Assembly (NCBI GenBank): GCA_009760855.2
Contig: WPIO01000023.1
Location: 5,592,001-5,656,000 of the forward strand
DNA: 64,000 nucleotides
Direction: 5' to 3'
DNA from: Cristatella mucedo
Lineage: Eukaryota > Bryozoa > Phylactolaemata > Cristatellidae
Positions 46,746 to 59,673 of the stretch are shown in pieces; position 1 is the first letter of the stretch, and every line of letters begins with the position of its first letter. Made by a program: the position numbers and the translations under genes. The notes beneath the pieces were generated by a model that saw only the letters and a list, made by a program, of their open reading frames with translations, was not told the DNA's origin and made no database searches.

Positions 46746-47224
46746 ATTCGCTGACAATAGTCAGTGTAATAATCAGTGCACTCCAAGAGCTATCCTGAAG
46801 TTCGCGGCTTATACTTAATAGTCATTTATTTAACCCTTATCCTATTTTACGCACTATCATTTACACTTTTCAAGTTTCCACGTGAGTAACTACGATTTGC
46901 CGAAAGGAGTTCATTCAACACGAGTTTTTTGTGTGGAATTAACGCTTATCAATTCTAAGCAGTTATACACGCTTTTTCGGACTACAATGCAAATATTTGG
47001 ACCACAATAATCAGTAGACCAAGTGCACAGACCGATCTGAAGTTTCCTCTAAAAATCTATAGTTTTAATGGTCCAAGCTAATATTTTTTTAAAACAAACG
47101 TATTTCTGAATTAACAAATTATTCGGTGAGCTTATATGATTCATATGGAACAGTAGTTGTATAAGTACGTAGGAATAGCTCTAAACTTACTTACGCTACG
47201 CCTGCTGCTTACGGATGTTATCAC
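46746..47224. other. AT-rich DNA; nothing recognised
   Basis: No open frame or repeat of note. Confidence 0.5.
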
Positions 47225-47325
47225 CAAACATTTGGTAATGCTTTCTATGCAGCGTATGTGTCTAGAAAGAGATTCAGTTCTCTGAACGCGCTATACAAGT
47301 TTACCATTATTATTATTATTAAACT
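47225..47325 (+). mobile_element. LINE-A/SINE-B 3' tail
   Basis: GTCTAGAAAGAGATTCAGTT, then CTCTGAACGCGCTATACAAG and an ATTATTATTATT end. Confidence 0.75.
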
Positions 47326-48419
47326 AGTCCCGAATCATTGCTTGGCTGGACAACCATTAAAGTTGCTACTTGTTAATTATAATGTTTGTAGCACTCTCTT
47401 AAATGCTGTAGAATGCCTATGAACATCAAACAATGCTGAACTCACTCTGCCAATGTTGAAATAACCTCTTTGGACGATTTTATAGTGTTCGTAAACGCGT
47501 TGCAGTACTATCCTTTCAGAAAATTTGTAGAGACGCTCTTGTATTAGCATTAAATTTGTAAAAACGCATGCATGGCCAGTCTCTTTAAAGTTCAGTAGCA
47601 ACATGCATGTGCATATGAAATTGCTTGAACCTGTCCTTTTGTATACATCTCCTATATTCCAATAGCTGCCGATTTCTCACTTCAAAAGCCGTTAGGTGAT
47701 ATCAAATTATTATAACTTATAGCAGTACAATTAATAAAATTACTGATCTAATATAATTGAATCTAAATAATCCTTGCTTACCATGTGGCCAAAATGTATT
47801 CCAGGTCAACCAGTGAGAACTTTTCTTTTAATGCAGGGTGTCTTTTTCTGTATACATAAAGTCAAATTTGATAACAGTCAATGGTTTCTCATTATTAAAT
47901 GAATGCGAAAAGTAATTCAGGCATTTGTTTTACAAAGTTATTAAAATTTAGAGGATTTCCGAGAAGACAAATTTGCATAGCTAGTTTTATTGAAGCAAAC
48001 AATAATTCAGAAAGTTTGTCAAAATATACACGAATGTGAAGGGTAATACAACTGCCTAGAAAAGATTCGATTTCTCTAAGGCGCTGTACACATTTCTTTA
48101 TATTATCACTTAATCATTAAAGCTAACGAGACTCAATTAACTAGAAAAGATATCTGCAGTGCCCGTGTATTTTATCAATTTGTCGCTCGCTATTAGATAG
48201 CTGGCCGCTAAGAAATCGTGGAAATGCTCGAAATCATTTCAACCGACGGAAAATGGCAAATAGCAAAGGCGAACAAGCTGCAAATAGCATTGCTATTCGC
48301 TAGGCTGTGCGTGCATAGAACGTGAACAGGCTGCTATTAAAAGGAGTGAGGGTAAGCTGTCGTGCCTTCGCTGTGCTGCGTCGGCCTATTGGGCGGGCTT
48401 AAAAGCATCAAAATCTTCC
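47326..48419. other. AT-rich DNA with one weak tail
   Basis: A degenerate LINE-A/SINE-B tail lies at about 48053-48105 (GCCTAGAAAAGATTCGATTT, then CTCTAAGGCGC). Nothing else is recognised. Confidence 0.5.
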
Positions 48420-48740
48420 GTAAAATCTGTGAAGGCAAGTGCATGGCCTGAAAGTCTCTCCGCGTCCTGTCACAGGCTGCGACTGTGTCACTTCAACAGG
48501 TTCTTCTTAGTGTCCGCGGCCCTGCCGGCCAGAGCATGTTATGATCTAGCGCTAGCAATCGGAACCCCTACCGAAGCCAGCATCCACATGGAAACTGGCG
48601 CACCTATCAGAAATATGCCTCAGAGTCAACGAGCATTCAATGAATGCAAAAGCAGCTTCTTAGTTTCGAGAAAACGCCTCGGAGCCTACTCGGGCAACCT
48701 ACCGCAAGCAGTGCCCTTGACCCGTGAATAGGCGGCAGCG
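48420..48740 (+). pseudogene. Possible Ty3/Gypsy-type RT-RNase H connection fragment
   Basis: HFNRFFLVSAALPARACYDL, then about 30 residues, then QRAFNECKSSFLVSRKRL, resembles the post-RT thumb-to-RNase H segment (an 'NFYRRFxPxAA' block, then 'AFxxCKxxL'). It ends at a stop before the TG tract. A single fragment with no LTRs seen. Confidence 0.4.
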
Positions 48741-48891
48741 TAGTGACAGACTCTCTCGGACTAAAGCAACAGCATCGCTGGTACTGATTGATTTTCCGTC
48801 CCGTGCCAGCGAAGAACGTTTGAACTGGTTTGCTTTTGCGAGTGAGTGGGTGAGTGTGTGTGTGCACGAGTGTGCACATGTGTGTAAGTGC

Positions 48892-49030
<139 letters not shown>

Positions 49031-49033
49031 AGA

Positions 49034-49062
<29 letters not shown>

Positions 49063-49066
<4 letters not shown>

Positions 49067-50059
49067 TTTCTTCCGGTTGTAAGTGCTAGCCACACACAGT
49101 GGGGGGAAAAGCTAGTCACTCAAGGGCTCGCTCGGCTCCAGCTGTGCTTAGTGACAACGTCTGATCCTGCTTCAGCCGGTTGCTCGTGCGAGCGTCCTGG
49201 CATGATTGCTCGACATTTTCCTAGCGGTTCAGGAGGGTTTCGGTCGCCTCTTTTAAAGCCATGCCCTTCGACCCCTTCGATGAAAGACCCCTGTACCGGG
49301 AACTCTAGCTAGATCTAATACGGCCTGATGCACAATCGGCTAACCGAATGGTGTTTATCTGCATTTTTTTTAGCACATAAAGGGCTCGCGGCCGTGCTTA
49401 TCGCAACGTAAAGCAATAATTAACTGCGATTAAAATACGACGCGAAGTCAAGTTTATTACTATCATCAACTGTCAGCGTAGCCGCGAATCGGGATCAGCG
49501 GAAGTAGGCCGAGGCCGTCGAGTCTGTCGATGCAGTATTCGTGACGGTAAGCACGTAGGGCATCGGACCGCCGGCGGTATTGACCTAACGAAGCTGAACT
49601 TTCGCCAGCTGCTCGCTCGATGGAGGGCCGCTTGGCGTCGTAGAGCAGGGCAGCCCCGCAGCCATCCAGCCGCCGCCGCAGCACCGTCAGCCGCGCTCGC
49701 GCGCGCGTTTCCTTCCGATGCTGGCGTCGGAGCTCGCGGTCTGACCGATCGCGTCGATGCAGCCTCCTCGGCAGCAGCGAGCAGCTGGCTAATGTCAGCG
49801 GGCTTTTCGATCGAGCTTCGCGCACGGCGGCGGCGGCGCCGCGAGACTCGGGCAGCGGCGAGCTCCCGAGGCAGCAGCCCGAGTCGTCCGACGCCGCCGC
49901 TCAGGCGAGCGAATGCAAACGAGACTCGCGCACGTTTGCAAGTGAGGGCTAACCGGCTGGAGCTGTCACAGCTTGCAGCGTCGAGTCTAGGCCTGGCGCA
50001 TCGGGCGCGTCTTTTCATTTCCAAGTCTGTGCTGCGATACCATGCGGCATGGTCCATCG
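49063..50059. other. Mixed then GC-rich DNA; no gene recognised
   Basis: 49.49-50.05 kb is a GC-rich block with overlapping frames on both strands. A LINE-A copy follows directly. Confidence 0.4.
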
Positions 50060-51010
50060 AAGCTTTGAGCACCCTCGACTCTCCAGCCGCACGTACTGCC
50101 GACGCTCGCACTTTGATGGCAACAAGTTTTGTCAAATTGAATGACGACGAAACCGAGTTATTAGTTACGGGCAAAGCTAGTGCGACTCGGAAGTGGGTAA
50201 ACCTGCCACTTAAAACCGGCACTGATAGAATATCTTCTGCAGGATGGGTGCCGCGAAACCTGGGTTTCCTGTTCCAAAGTGAACTTTCTTTAGACGATCG
50301 CATCAGCTCCACAGCCTGCTTTCTTTCAGCTACGTAGCATTGCCAAAATTTGGACCTGCTTAGACAGGGGTACTTAAACCGAAATTTGTCCTTGCATTTG
50401 CGACGTTCCTTTTCGACTTCCGTTACTCACTATTTGCAGGTCTTCCAACCTGGGCGATGACGTGCATATATTTAGAGAGCGAATTTCTGGTACCAGGCGT
50501 GGCTTTCGTGAGCGTCCAAGTTGCCACAGTGCATCACTTCTCACCGACATTCACTGGCTCCTCATTAAACAGCATATCGTCATCAAGGTATCGTCCCTCA
50601 ATTGTAGGTCCCTTCCTTGTCTCCGCTCTAGCTTACCTATCAGAACTACTCCTCAGTCAGGCTGCGCACCGTACCGTCAGCTCTTCTGGCTCAAGCCGTT
50701 TAGCTGTGCATTGAACCACCGCGAACCCTTCGGAGACAGTGCAGCCCGATCGTAGACTTCCAAAGACTAAAGCTCATTTCCCTCTGACGTCATGACATTG
50801 TCTGACTTGATGGCATAACTATGCTGAAGCAAAATATCCCACTTTTTCTCACAGCATTTTTGGGACCTATCTGTGACCTCTGGGTGCTCGTTCGTGCTGA
50901 AACTGCGCATGCCACCACTAGCCCTGTTGGCACACTTCCTTCACAGCATAAGTAAAGTGCCAGGAAAGAGATAAGGTTTCATTGTCGCGCCATACAAATG
51001 CATCGTCTTT
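50060..51010 (+). mobile_element. LINE-A 3' end
   Basis: FVKLNDDETELLVTGKASAT, PRNLGFLFQSELSLDDRISS and, in other frames, LLTDIHWLLIKQHI with FGDSA, then the 3' UTR and the tail AAAGTGCCAGGAAAGAGATA. The frame is open for the first 90 codons, so this copy is less decayed at its 5' side. Confidence 0.82.
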
Positions 51011-52301
51011 CTAACAACTATTAAGACTATCATTCTCACGGTGCACCATCTGAGGTGCACATATATACGAAGTATATATTTGTATACACGATGTATAAAC
51101 GTACATGTACACGCGGGGGCGCGCTAGCACGCGCGCAAACTCATAGCCGCAGCCGCCAACGTATCGTGCATAATTAGCTGGGCAACGGTGCGAAGACTAA
51201 GCGGGCGCTTTCTCGGTAAATCTCGAGAGTTCTCTCTGCTGCGCTACTGGCTGCGCTGCTCAGTCGGCGACAGACAAACGGTATGAATCTCGCGCAACGG
51301 AAGACAGAGCTGAAGCACTTGAACGGTGCACAGAAAGCAGCAGCCGTATCAGCAGCAGCCGCCGTTCCAGGTGTTCCCCGCGAGGCGTCCGCTATCAAAC
51401 CTAGGCGAGCTCGGAGGCCATTAAGCTTTGCCCTATAAATGCGCGAGAGGAGCGGCAAAGGGCAAGTCGCTAGATGCGCGAGACCGGGGCGGAGGAGGAG
51501 GCGGTGGTACAGGTACAGCTTCTTCTTCGACTTGAACTGACGACTGTTTCTTTCTTTTCCAATTGCGTGGAGTTGCGATAATTCGGCGGCCTCTCTCCTG
51601 GCCAAGCTTTCGCGGGGCAGCCAATCGCCGGCGAGAGATTCGCCGGCGAGCAACGCCTGTTCAACTGACCTTTGAGCTGCCTCGTTTCGCATTTATCGCA
51701 CGCCACCCACCGCATTTCGCGCTGAGTTATAGCCACCGGCTGTGGCGTGCTTTGACGTAATGCGGCAAGGCTGGTGTAGCGCATTCGTAATGCAACGCCG
51801 GAGGCGTAGACCAGAATATGCCAGCAGCAAAATCGCGTCCGTAATAATTGAGATCAGTAACAGCCAGAGCCAGCAACGGTCGTCACACGCAGCTTCGTCC
51901 TCACCAAAGCGCTTCGAATTAGGCCGTTGCACAAGACTCGTCCAGAGCACTTTTTATCCCAAGCTGTCTGTCTTACCTCTCGGCTTGCACGTTTCTATGA
52001 CTCTGCTATGACTTTTTTTTATACCTTTCGTACCTTTTCAATTTCATTCTCCTGTTCCCTCTCGTTTAAATGTCCTCCGCCAGAAGACTTCTACGTACAG
52101 TATGCGTCATCGCTTGACAACAACGATGACTGAGATCGGAGCACTTAAACCCAATTGCTTTTCCCAACTAGATGCGAGACTGCGATCATAAGCTGTGACT
52201 TCACTTGCAAGTGCTAGTGCTGCTAGGTGTCTGTCAAACGTAGGAGTGTCTCAGTTTCTTCCAAATTCAAACTAGGAATAATGGATGTTACTTTAATAAT
52301 A
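51011..52301. other. Unassigned; GC-rich at 51.1-51.7 kb
   Basis: A 172-codon minus-strand frame (51174-51692) shows no domain I recognise. AT-richer afterwards. Confidence 0.4.
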
Positions 52302-52473
52302 CTAGCTGATTTAACAGCCTCTTGTGTATAGCGACAGAAGACCCTTTACGGCTATCACCGCCGCTTGCAGCGGCGATAAAGGATAAAGGCCCACCACAGG
52401 ATTGGAACCCACGACCTCGGAACCGAGGTCGTGAAAAGCAACCGACTTACCTAGTGAGCCATCACGGCTCACC
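52302..52473 (-). mobile_element. SINE-A, tRNA-derived, near-complete copy
   Basis: Reverse complement matches 5309-5486 throughout: GTGAGCCGTGATGGC head, GGTTCCAATCC B box, GCCGCTGCAAGCGGCGGTGA body and the AGGCTGTTAAATCAGCTA end. Confidence 0.88.
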
Positions 52474-52821
52474 GTTTTGTCTTTAATTTAGTGTAATCCT
52501 TAGAAGAGTGCACTAGACCAAAGAGTTCTGGTGAATTAGGACCTAATGTACTCGTGTTGAGGCACGCTAGTATTTCGCTCATGCGAACGGAAATGAATTC
52601 AAACATGAACACTAGAGTGTCTGGGCATTTAATAAGTAACCACTTTCGCGTACTTCATCTAAATAAGGGTATTTCGCATGCGTGTATCAAATCGGATTGC
52701 CTGAATTGAACAAAACAGTAAGACTGACATGCATGCTAAATGAAGGAACAGATGTACCCATACTTCTGGAAAGCTAGCTGCACTCTTTTTTCCCCTGGGT
52801 GTACGCGCCAGTGTACGCCAG

Positions 52822-53278
<457 letters not shown>

Positions 53279-53944
53279 CAGCAGCAGAATCTCGAGCAGG
53301 CGAGACGCAATAGTAGTAAATTTTGGTATTCGCAAAAATTTTTGCCAAAGCTCTTTTTTTACTCTTCAGCCGCGGCTACGTAATCGAAAGTGATTTCTTT
53401 TTACGGGACCTGAGTGCATTCAGAATATATGAACGTTGATGAACGTCGAAGCACTCAACAGCCTCGTATGCAGAGAGAAGCTGCCTCCAAAAGCAGCCAT
53501 TTTCAACCGGCAAATTTACTAATTCGGAAGGAAAATGCATGCGATTATCGAAATACCGGCCTCTCCTTTCGTGTCACGCACTTGTGCCCTTTTCGCGGAG
53601 AATGCGATGACTGTATAAACTATTTGTTGCTGGTAATGGCTTCGCTACCATCTGTAATCCACCTCTTCGGACGGCAAGGCATCTTATCCTAAGGGTAAGG
53701 TGCTCTCACGGCACGATACTAGTAGTCAGTTAGAGTCCTTTAGCAGGCACTTTTAGATAATCTTTCTTGTGTGCTAACAGAAACATTATGACTACTCATC
53801 TAGACAAGCTGTTATCCCTGGCCGACTCTGAAGGGGTGTGTCGGGTGGCCATACCGCCCGACATAATGCTTTGTCGTTTTACAATTTGATACCTCTGGAA
53901 ACTCAAAGGTCGGGCCCTCTCCTCGGTATGATCCTGGCTTAGCC
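53279..53944. other. Unassigned DNA
   Basis: A 92-codon plus-strand frame (53414-53692) has no recognised motif. Confidence 0.45.
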
Positions 53945-54150
53945 AGTTATGACTGTGTTATAAGAGCAAGTTTTCTATAGTACACTCAATGCATAATAGC
54001 CTTTCGGCGACCATTTGATAGACAATAGCCTTCGTGTCAGCAGGAAAAAGTATGACAAGCCTGGCTGAATCACGACGGCAGTAAATGAGGTAGAAACCAT
54101 TTAAGTAGCAACATTAAACAGCAGGAAAGAGAAATGCCATAATCGACCGC
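53945..54150 (-). mobile_element. LINE-B 3' UTR, strongly decayed
   Basis: Plus orientation TTTTCTATAGTACACTCAAT, GCCTTTCGGCGACCATTTG and ATGAGGTAGAAACCATTTAA align in order with the 28.96-29.10 kb LINE-B copy. Confidence 0.6.
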
Positions 54151-54174
54151 TGGAATAAAAATGTGTCATCTGGG

Positions 54175-54246
54175 TATTATGTTTCAAAGTGACCTTTCAC
54201 CAGATGACCAGACCAGCTCCACAGTCAAGTCTCCCCCACTTTCAGC
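54175..54246 (+). mobile_element. Older LINE-A copy, left part (split by insertion)
   Basis: ATGTTTCAAAGTGACCTTTC, then CCAGCTCCACAGTCAAG and CTTTCAGCTA read as MFQSDLSPDD, SSTVKS and LSA-like text. The expected continuation (ATTGCCAAAATTCGGG) is found 3 kb away at 57325, on the other side of the minus-strand LINE-A. Confidence 0.8.
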
Positions 54247-57200
54247 TAATAATAATAATAATAATGCACTTGATAAAGCGCCCTCAGTGAACTTGGTCTC
54301 TCTCTAGGCACTTTACATATACTGCAAAGGGAAATGCAATTGAATGGTGAGTAAAATCATGCTTGATAAACAAACAAAATGAATAACATGGTTAGGAGTG
54401 ACATGCACAGGGTCAGCATGCAAATGTGATTAGTGGCAGCATGCACAGTATCAGCACGCATAAGCACATCAAGGACAAATCAAAGGGAACCACTAAATAA
54501 TGTCCTAAATAGGTGTGCTTTTAAATTCTTTTTAAATGTGGTCAGGTCAGGGGATGTTCTGACGCAGGTCGGGAGGGAGTTCCAGGCTTTGGGAGCATAT
54601 GAGCTAAATGCACGGTCTCCAAAGGATTTGAGGTTTGTACAAGGTATTGGTAGACTGTTGGATTCCGAAAAGCGGGTGGTACTATGCTTGGCCTGATGTG
54701 GGAATATATCTGAGAGATAGGTTGGAGCCATAGAATGAAGGGACCTAAAAGTGAGCGACAAAACCTTGAAGTCAATGCTTGACAGGTAGCCAGTGCAGGT
54801 CGGCGAAAAGTGGAGTAATGTGGAAACTGCGACACTCACGACAGACAAGCCTAGCTGAGGAGTTTTGCACCAGCTGCAGTCGCCTGATCGCACATGCTGG
54901 TAGGCCAGCGAGCAGTGAGATTCTGAAGTCGAGAAGGGATGTCACGAATGCATGGACCAACTTAGATGTGGTATCTTTATCTAAACAAGCCCAAATTTTA
55001 GCAATGTTATGAAGCTGAAAATAGGCAGACTTGACTGTGGAGCTGATGTGGTCGTCTAACGAGAGGTCGCTTTGGAATATAACACCTAGATTTCGAGCTG
55101 ATTCAACTGGAGATATTCTGGCAGAGCCAATTTTGAGCGTCAGCCTGTCCAATCTCTGGATCACACTGGGTTTGCCCATAACTAGTAAGTTAGTTTTATC
55201 GTCATTTAGTTTTGGAAAATTTGCTGCCATCCATGTGCGGATGTTATCAATACATGCAGCAAGTGAGTTCAGAGAATTCGAGGTGCTCGAAGGCTGGGAG
55301 GGATCAAAGCAAAGGTACAGCTGAGATTCGTCTGCATAGAAGTGAAAGCCTAGATTGTGCTTGGCAATCACATCAGCAACAGGGAGAGTATAAACCGTGA
55401 AAAGAACCGGACCTAGCACTGAGCCCTGAGGTACGCCATATTTCAGAGGTACTTCAGATGATCTTTATCCATTCACGTCAATACTCTGGAGTCTCCCACT
55501 GAGATAGGACCTGAACCACTGCAGAGCAGTGCCAGTGGTGCCCAGGCGAGATGAGAGGCGCTCTAGAAGAACTTTGTGATCGATGGTATCAAAAGCTACC
55601 GAAAGATCGAGCAAAACAAGCAGAGACATTCTACCCATGTCTGCATTCCTAAGTAGGTCGTTGTATACCCTAAGCAGTTCTGACTCTGTGGAGTGATTAG
55701 CTCTAAAGCCAGCCTGAAACTTACTAGCAAGGTGTGAGGTTTCAATATATATGAGTTTAGCTGGTCCGCCACGACCTGCTCCAGTGTCTTTGATAGGAAT
55801 GGTAGAAGGGAAACTGGGTTGTAGTTGCTTAAGTTCTCTTGGTCTAATGTCGATTTCTTGAGAAGTGGCCTGACTACAGCTTTTTTGAAAGGTGCTGGGA
55901 CATGACCTGAGGCTAATGACATATTAATGATGTTAGTTATGCATGGCATCAGCAGATCAATGCAACGTATAAGCAGGACAGTGGGAATAAGGTTGAGAGG
56001 ACTTGTTGTCTTCTTTGATTGAGATACGAACTTCAGGACTAGATCACTAGTGACCTGCTTAAATGTAGACATTGAGGTGCAGCCAGGTATCGGGAACAGC
56101 ATTCTAGTGGAGATGTTGTCATTGCAGGGATGGATTCTCTGATCTTGTCTATCTTCTGCACAAAGAATCGAGAGAAGCGATCGGCTAGATCGTCACAAGG
56201 ATCATCAGGTAAGGAGCTAACCTGGGAGTGGTTGAGGAGATGGTTTATCGTCGACATCAGCACTTTTGGATTGTGCATCTGTGATTCAACAATGTTTCCA
56301 TAGAAGCTAGACTTGGCCTTGCCTAGGATCGATTGGTACGACCTACAGTAGTCTTCATATGCCTTTCGATGGACAGTCAGTCCAGATTGTTTGTATGCTT
56401 TTTCAAGCTTTCGCTTAGTAGACCTGGCTATTTTAATGTCTGTTGTAAACCATAGGCCGTCTGGGCGGGGGCGAACAGTGTGCTTTGTCAGAGGTGCAAA
56501 CTCGTCGAGCGTGTCAGCTAGTGTCGTGTTGTAGCTATCTACCAGTGATGACAGGTCGGAGGGAGGACTGGGCAGCAGAGGTGAAGCAGATATTCTCGCA
56601 CGGACATCATCGATTTCAAGGGTCTTGAGGTTTTGCGATTCACAGGTTATTTTAGAGGAGGAGGTGGGCACACACTGTAGATTGACTGAGATCGGCATGT
56701 GGTCAGATAAGCAGGATTTGGTGATAATTGGTGATGACAAAGTGCAGCTGTGTGAGAAAATCTGGTCGAGTGTGTGACCCTTGATGTGAGTAGGGCCATG
56801 CACATAAGCCACAAGAGACAATGAGTCAGTCAATGCACACACAAAATTTGGTGCTGAAAGCGTCAGATAAGTTATCAAAGTGAACGTTGAAATCATCCAT
56901 TACGAGGAAGGATCGATTTCTTGCACACAAAATGGAAATGAGATCGGAGAAATCTGAGATAAAGGAGGATTTGGTACCTGGTGAGTGATAGACTACTGCC
57001 ACTGTCGGTAGCTTCTTTTTGGATGAGACCAAGACAATTGATTCAAAAGACTGCTTCGAGGGTACTGCAAATGGCTTGAAGTTGAATTTCGAGCACACGA
57101 TAATAGCAACTCCGCCTCCAGTTTTGATCGATCTAGGGGTGTGAAAGAACGAGAAATCAGATGGGGTAGCGTCTTTTATTGTCGGGTAGTTTATCGATTT

Positions 57201-57310
57201 TAGCCTAATTTTAGTTAGAGCGAGCAGGTCGATACCATTTTCAGAAATAAGGTCGCTTATTACCAGAGGCTTATTGCACATTGAGCGAGGATTCCAAAGG
57301 CAAGCATTAA
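54247..57310 (-). mobile_element. LINE-A (L2-like), most complete copy
   Basis: 3.06 kb from the ATT-repeat tail at 54247 to the start of the endonuclease domain at 57310. Minus-strand domain order: endonuclease, reverse transcriptase, C-terminal domain, 3' UTR and the hairpin tail at about 54277-54318. The C-terminal pattern (LQLVQNSSARLVCRE, FADLHWLPVK, FGDRAFSSYAPKAWNSLPT, TTFKKNLKAHLF) is typical of the L2/CR1 group. It is truncated at the 5' end and has several frameshifts, but is clearly younger than the copy it interrupts. Confidence 0.9.
54480..57281 (-). pseudogene. LINE-A ORF2 (endonuclease-reverse transcriptase), broken
   Basis: Open pieces run 57281-56826, 56896-56039, 56102-55596, 55419-54772 and 54893-54480. 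The first has the endonuclease start (ISENGIDLLALTKIRL, GGGVAIIVCSKF, MDDFNVHFDN); the second has GHTLDQIF and SDHMPISV, the endonuclease C-terminal motifs. The third has APFKKAVVRPLLKK and LSNYNPVSLLPFLSKTLE of the RT finger. The fourth has the catalytic box as FHFYADESQLYL, where one of the paired Asp residues is Glu. Joining these pieces needs at least four frame changes or stops, so no intact protein is made from this copy. It acted in target-primed reverse transcription before decay. Confidence 0.87.
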
Positions 57311-58015
57311 GTCTGGCTAGATTAAATTGCCAAAATTCGGGACAGCTCAGACGGGTTTATCATATCCAAACCGGGCCATGCATTTGTGAAATTCCGTGTC
57401 CAGACTTCTTTAACTCACTACTTGCAGGTACAGGCTTTTGCAATAAGGCGCTTGTAGTTGGTGCAAAACTTTGCAGCTAGGCTTGTCTACCGTGAGCATC
57501 ACAGTTGTTATATTAACCCCCCCCCCCCCGCTTCTCACCGACCTGCGCTGGGTCCCCATCAATCAGCGTACCGACTTCAAGCTCTTGTCATTCACTTTTA
57601 TATTTCTTCATTTCCTTTCTCAAGCCTACCTATCCTAACAACATCCTAATCAGGCAGGTGTCTTACCACTCGCTCTTCTGACTCACGTCACGTAGCTGGC
57701 AGGTGAACCAATTTAAAATCCTTTAGAGATAATGACTCTTGTTTGTATGCTCTTGGAACTGACTTCCGACTGACTATACGACACTTCCTGACGTGAAGTT
57801 TAAAAAAGAAGCTGAAACCTGACCATATTCTAATAGCCCTTGCTGGGTGCCTGTGATTTTCAGTGCTTATACGTGCGGATTCAGCTTTATTATCACTAAC
57901 CATGTTGACATTCTTCTGCTACAACATAAATTAAATTAAGCGCCAAGAAAGAGATTTAAAGGAGATTTAGTTCTCTGAGGCGACTATACAAATGTACTGT
58001 TATTATTAATATCAT
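57311..58015 (+). mobile_element. Older LINE-A copy, right part
   Basis: Resumes with AAATTGCCAAAATTCGGGAC and continues in order through AACTTTGCAGCTAGGCTTGT, CTTCTCACCGACCTGC, the C-terminal end and 3' UTR to the tail at about 57940-57990 (GCGCCAAGAAAGAGATT, TTCTCTGAGGCG). A run of about 14 C lies near 57517-57530. Confidence 0.82.
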
Positions 58016-59440
58016 TATAGCTTATTGTTATAGTTAAATTAGAAAATTAGAAACAAGTGCCATGCTGTGGAATTTCAAAGAAGTTAGAGACAATTGCTCG
58101 CGCCCAAATAAATATAGAGACTCGAGTAGCAGGCTAGGGCGGCGAGGATTCGCAGCATAATTGACAGGAAAGTCAATTCGAATATTCAAAATGAGGACGT
58201 CCTGAAAATTGCAGAATGCCACTTTGGAAGCCAATGCCTGCATTTGGTGCCGGTTGGCTGTAATAATCTCACCGAAGTGTGGCCTAGTCGCTGGCTAAGA
58301 ACAATAATAATAATAAGAATAATAATATTAATAATCATAAGGAGGCACTTTGCAGCGCAAGCAAAAAGCTCAGCGAAAGCAAACAGATCAACTCACTGGC
58401 GTCACTTTGCTTCAGCGGCAGCATCTCTGCCATGATTATCTGCTCGATGACGTCCATCTGAGAGCTGCGAATTCGCATTTTTTGTTAAAAAGTCCGGACT
58501 GCGCTACTGTCGCGACTTCATCGGGAGCTAGAGAGCTGCAACTCTTTAAGACGATTGGTGAATCCTAAAATAACTCAGATATATCGCTTTGCATACTGTA
58601 TACTGTATACCAGCTACTTGAGAAACTCATACTTTTTTCAGCATTCTGTATTCCTTCTTAAGATTCGTGAGTATGCTAATGGCTTATTTTTACAGCGAGC
58701 AAATGACCTAGGGGGAAAAATAGTGCCTATAGGCTTAATTAGGTTTATCTTTAAAGCAGCTCAAAAGTATTAGCCAGGTTTATCATTTTTTAATTCCAAA
58801 ACCAGGACTTTATAGGAAAATTTAAACTGCATTGTATTGTGTTCAGTGATGTAAATAAGTTAACGATGTGCTCTAAGTGTGTTTTACAGTATTTTCCCTC
58901 CTTAGACCGAGCAGTGCAAGGCGACAGGTTCTGCCGCGACCCATCGAGGCTTTCAAAAACGTATCACCTTTAACTGCCGGGCTGTCTCTCACAACTTATG
59001 CATACAAATAATCCCTATCTCAGCGAAGCATGAAGATTAGAAAAGACACGCTCATGTCTTTACTGATCAGTAGATTCGAGCAGATCTTCAGGCCTTGACA
59101 TGTTTACGGTGTCCTGACATTATAGCAAATTATTTTTTGAAATTGACATCATGTCTTTGCGCAGCGGTTGTGTATCAGTATCAGACCTATAAAATCGATT
59201 CGATCAAATTTTCGAGTGTGGAGATGATCAAATATTTTCTTCTTAACTCATTGAATTTCCTCGAAAGCTGTTAGTGCAGTGCCTGCCGATTTCCTCTCAG
59301 TCATTCTTTTTCCGTCGCTGGCGTTGTCGTCGTCCTATTATCGTGGTGTCTTTTTCCTATCAACTTCATTACTTTCTGCTCTGACAGAGACTGAGTCTTT
59401 ACTTGAAAAAGCAAATCACTTGCCAACATTTCTGATTGTT
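58016..59440. other. Unassigned AT-rich DNA
   Basis: AAT-type repeats at about 58301-58335; otherwise no feature recognised. Confidence 0.5.
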
Positions 59441-59449
59441 GTCAAACTA

Positions 59450-59673
59450 CTCTCGGGGGATTTTGAATGCGGTCAACGTGTGAATCAATGCTTTCTTTCA
59501 AAGTCCTTGCAAAGTAATAAGAGAATCGTAGTTCTTCATGCGTTAACTCCTGCCCTGCGTCACTTTCTGTTTCACTGGTCTCGATTGTATCGCCCGTCAC
59601 GTCTTGGAGAACTTGAAGTATCTCCTCAAGGTATTGTTTGACGACCTTGACTTCTCTTCTCCTTGCACTCTAC
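59450..59673 (-). other. Open, acidic stretch; possible exon or decayed gene piece
   Basis: A minus-strand reading of about 74 codons without ATG, including VVKQYLEEILQVLQDVTGD, then TIETSETESDAGQELTHEEL and RFSYYFARTLKESIDSHVD. It looks protein-like (amphipathic, charged), but a 120-codon plus-strand frame covers the same DNA, and no clear splice sites or family match were found. Confidence 0.2.

Noticed and set aside
59279-59641. 120-codon plus-strand frame
   Set aside because: No motif, no splice context, and the opposite strand reads more protein-like. Not listed as a gene.
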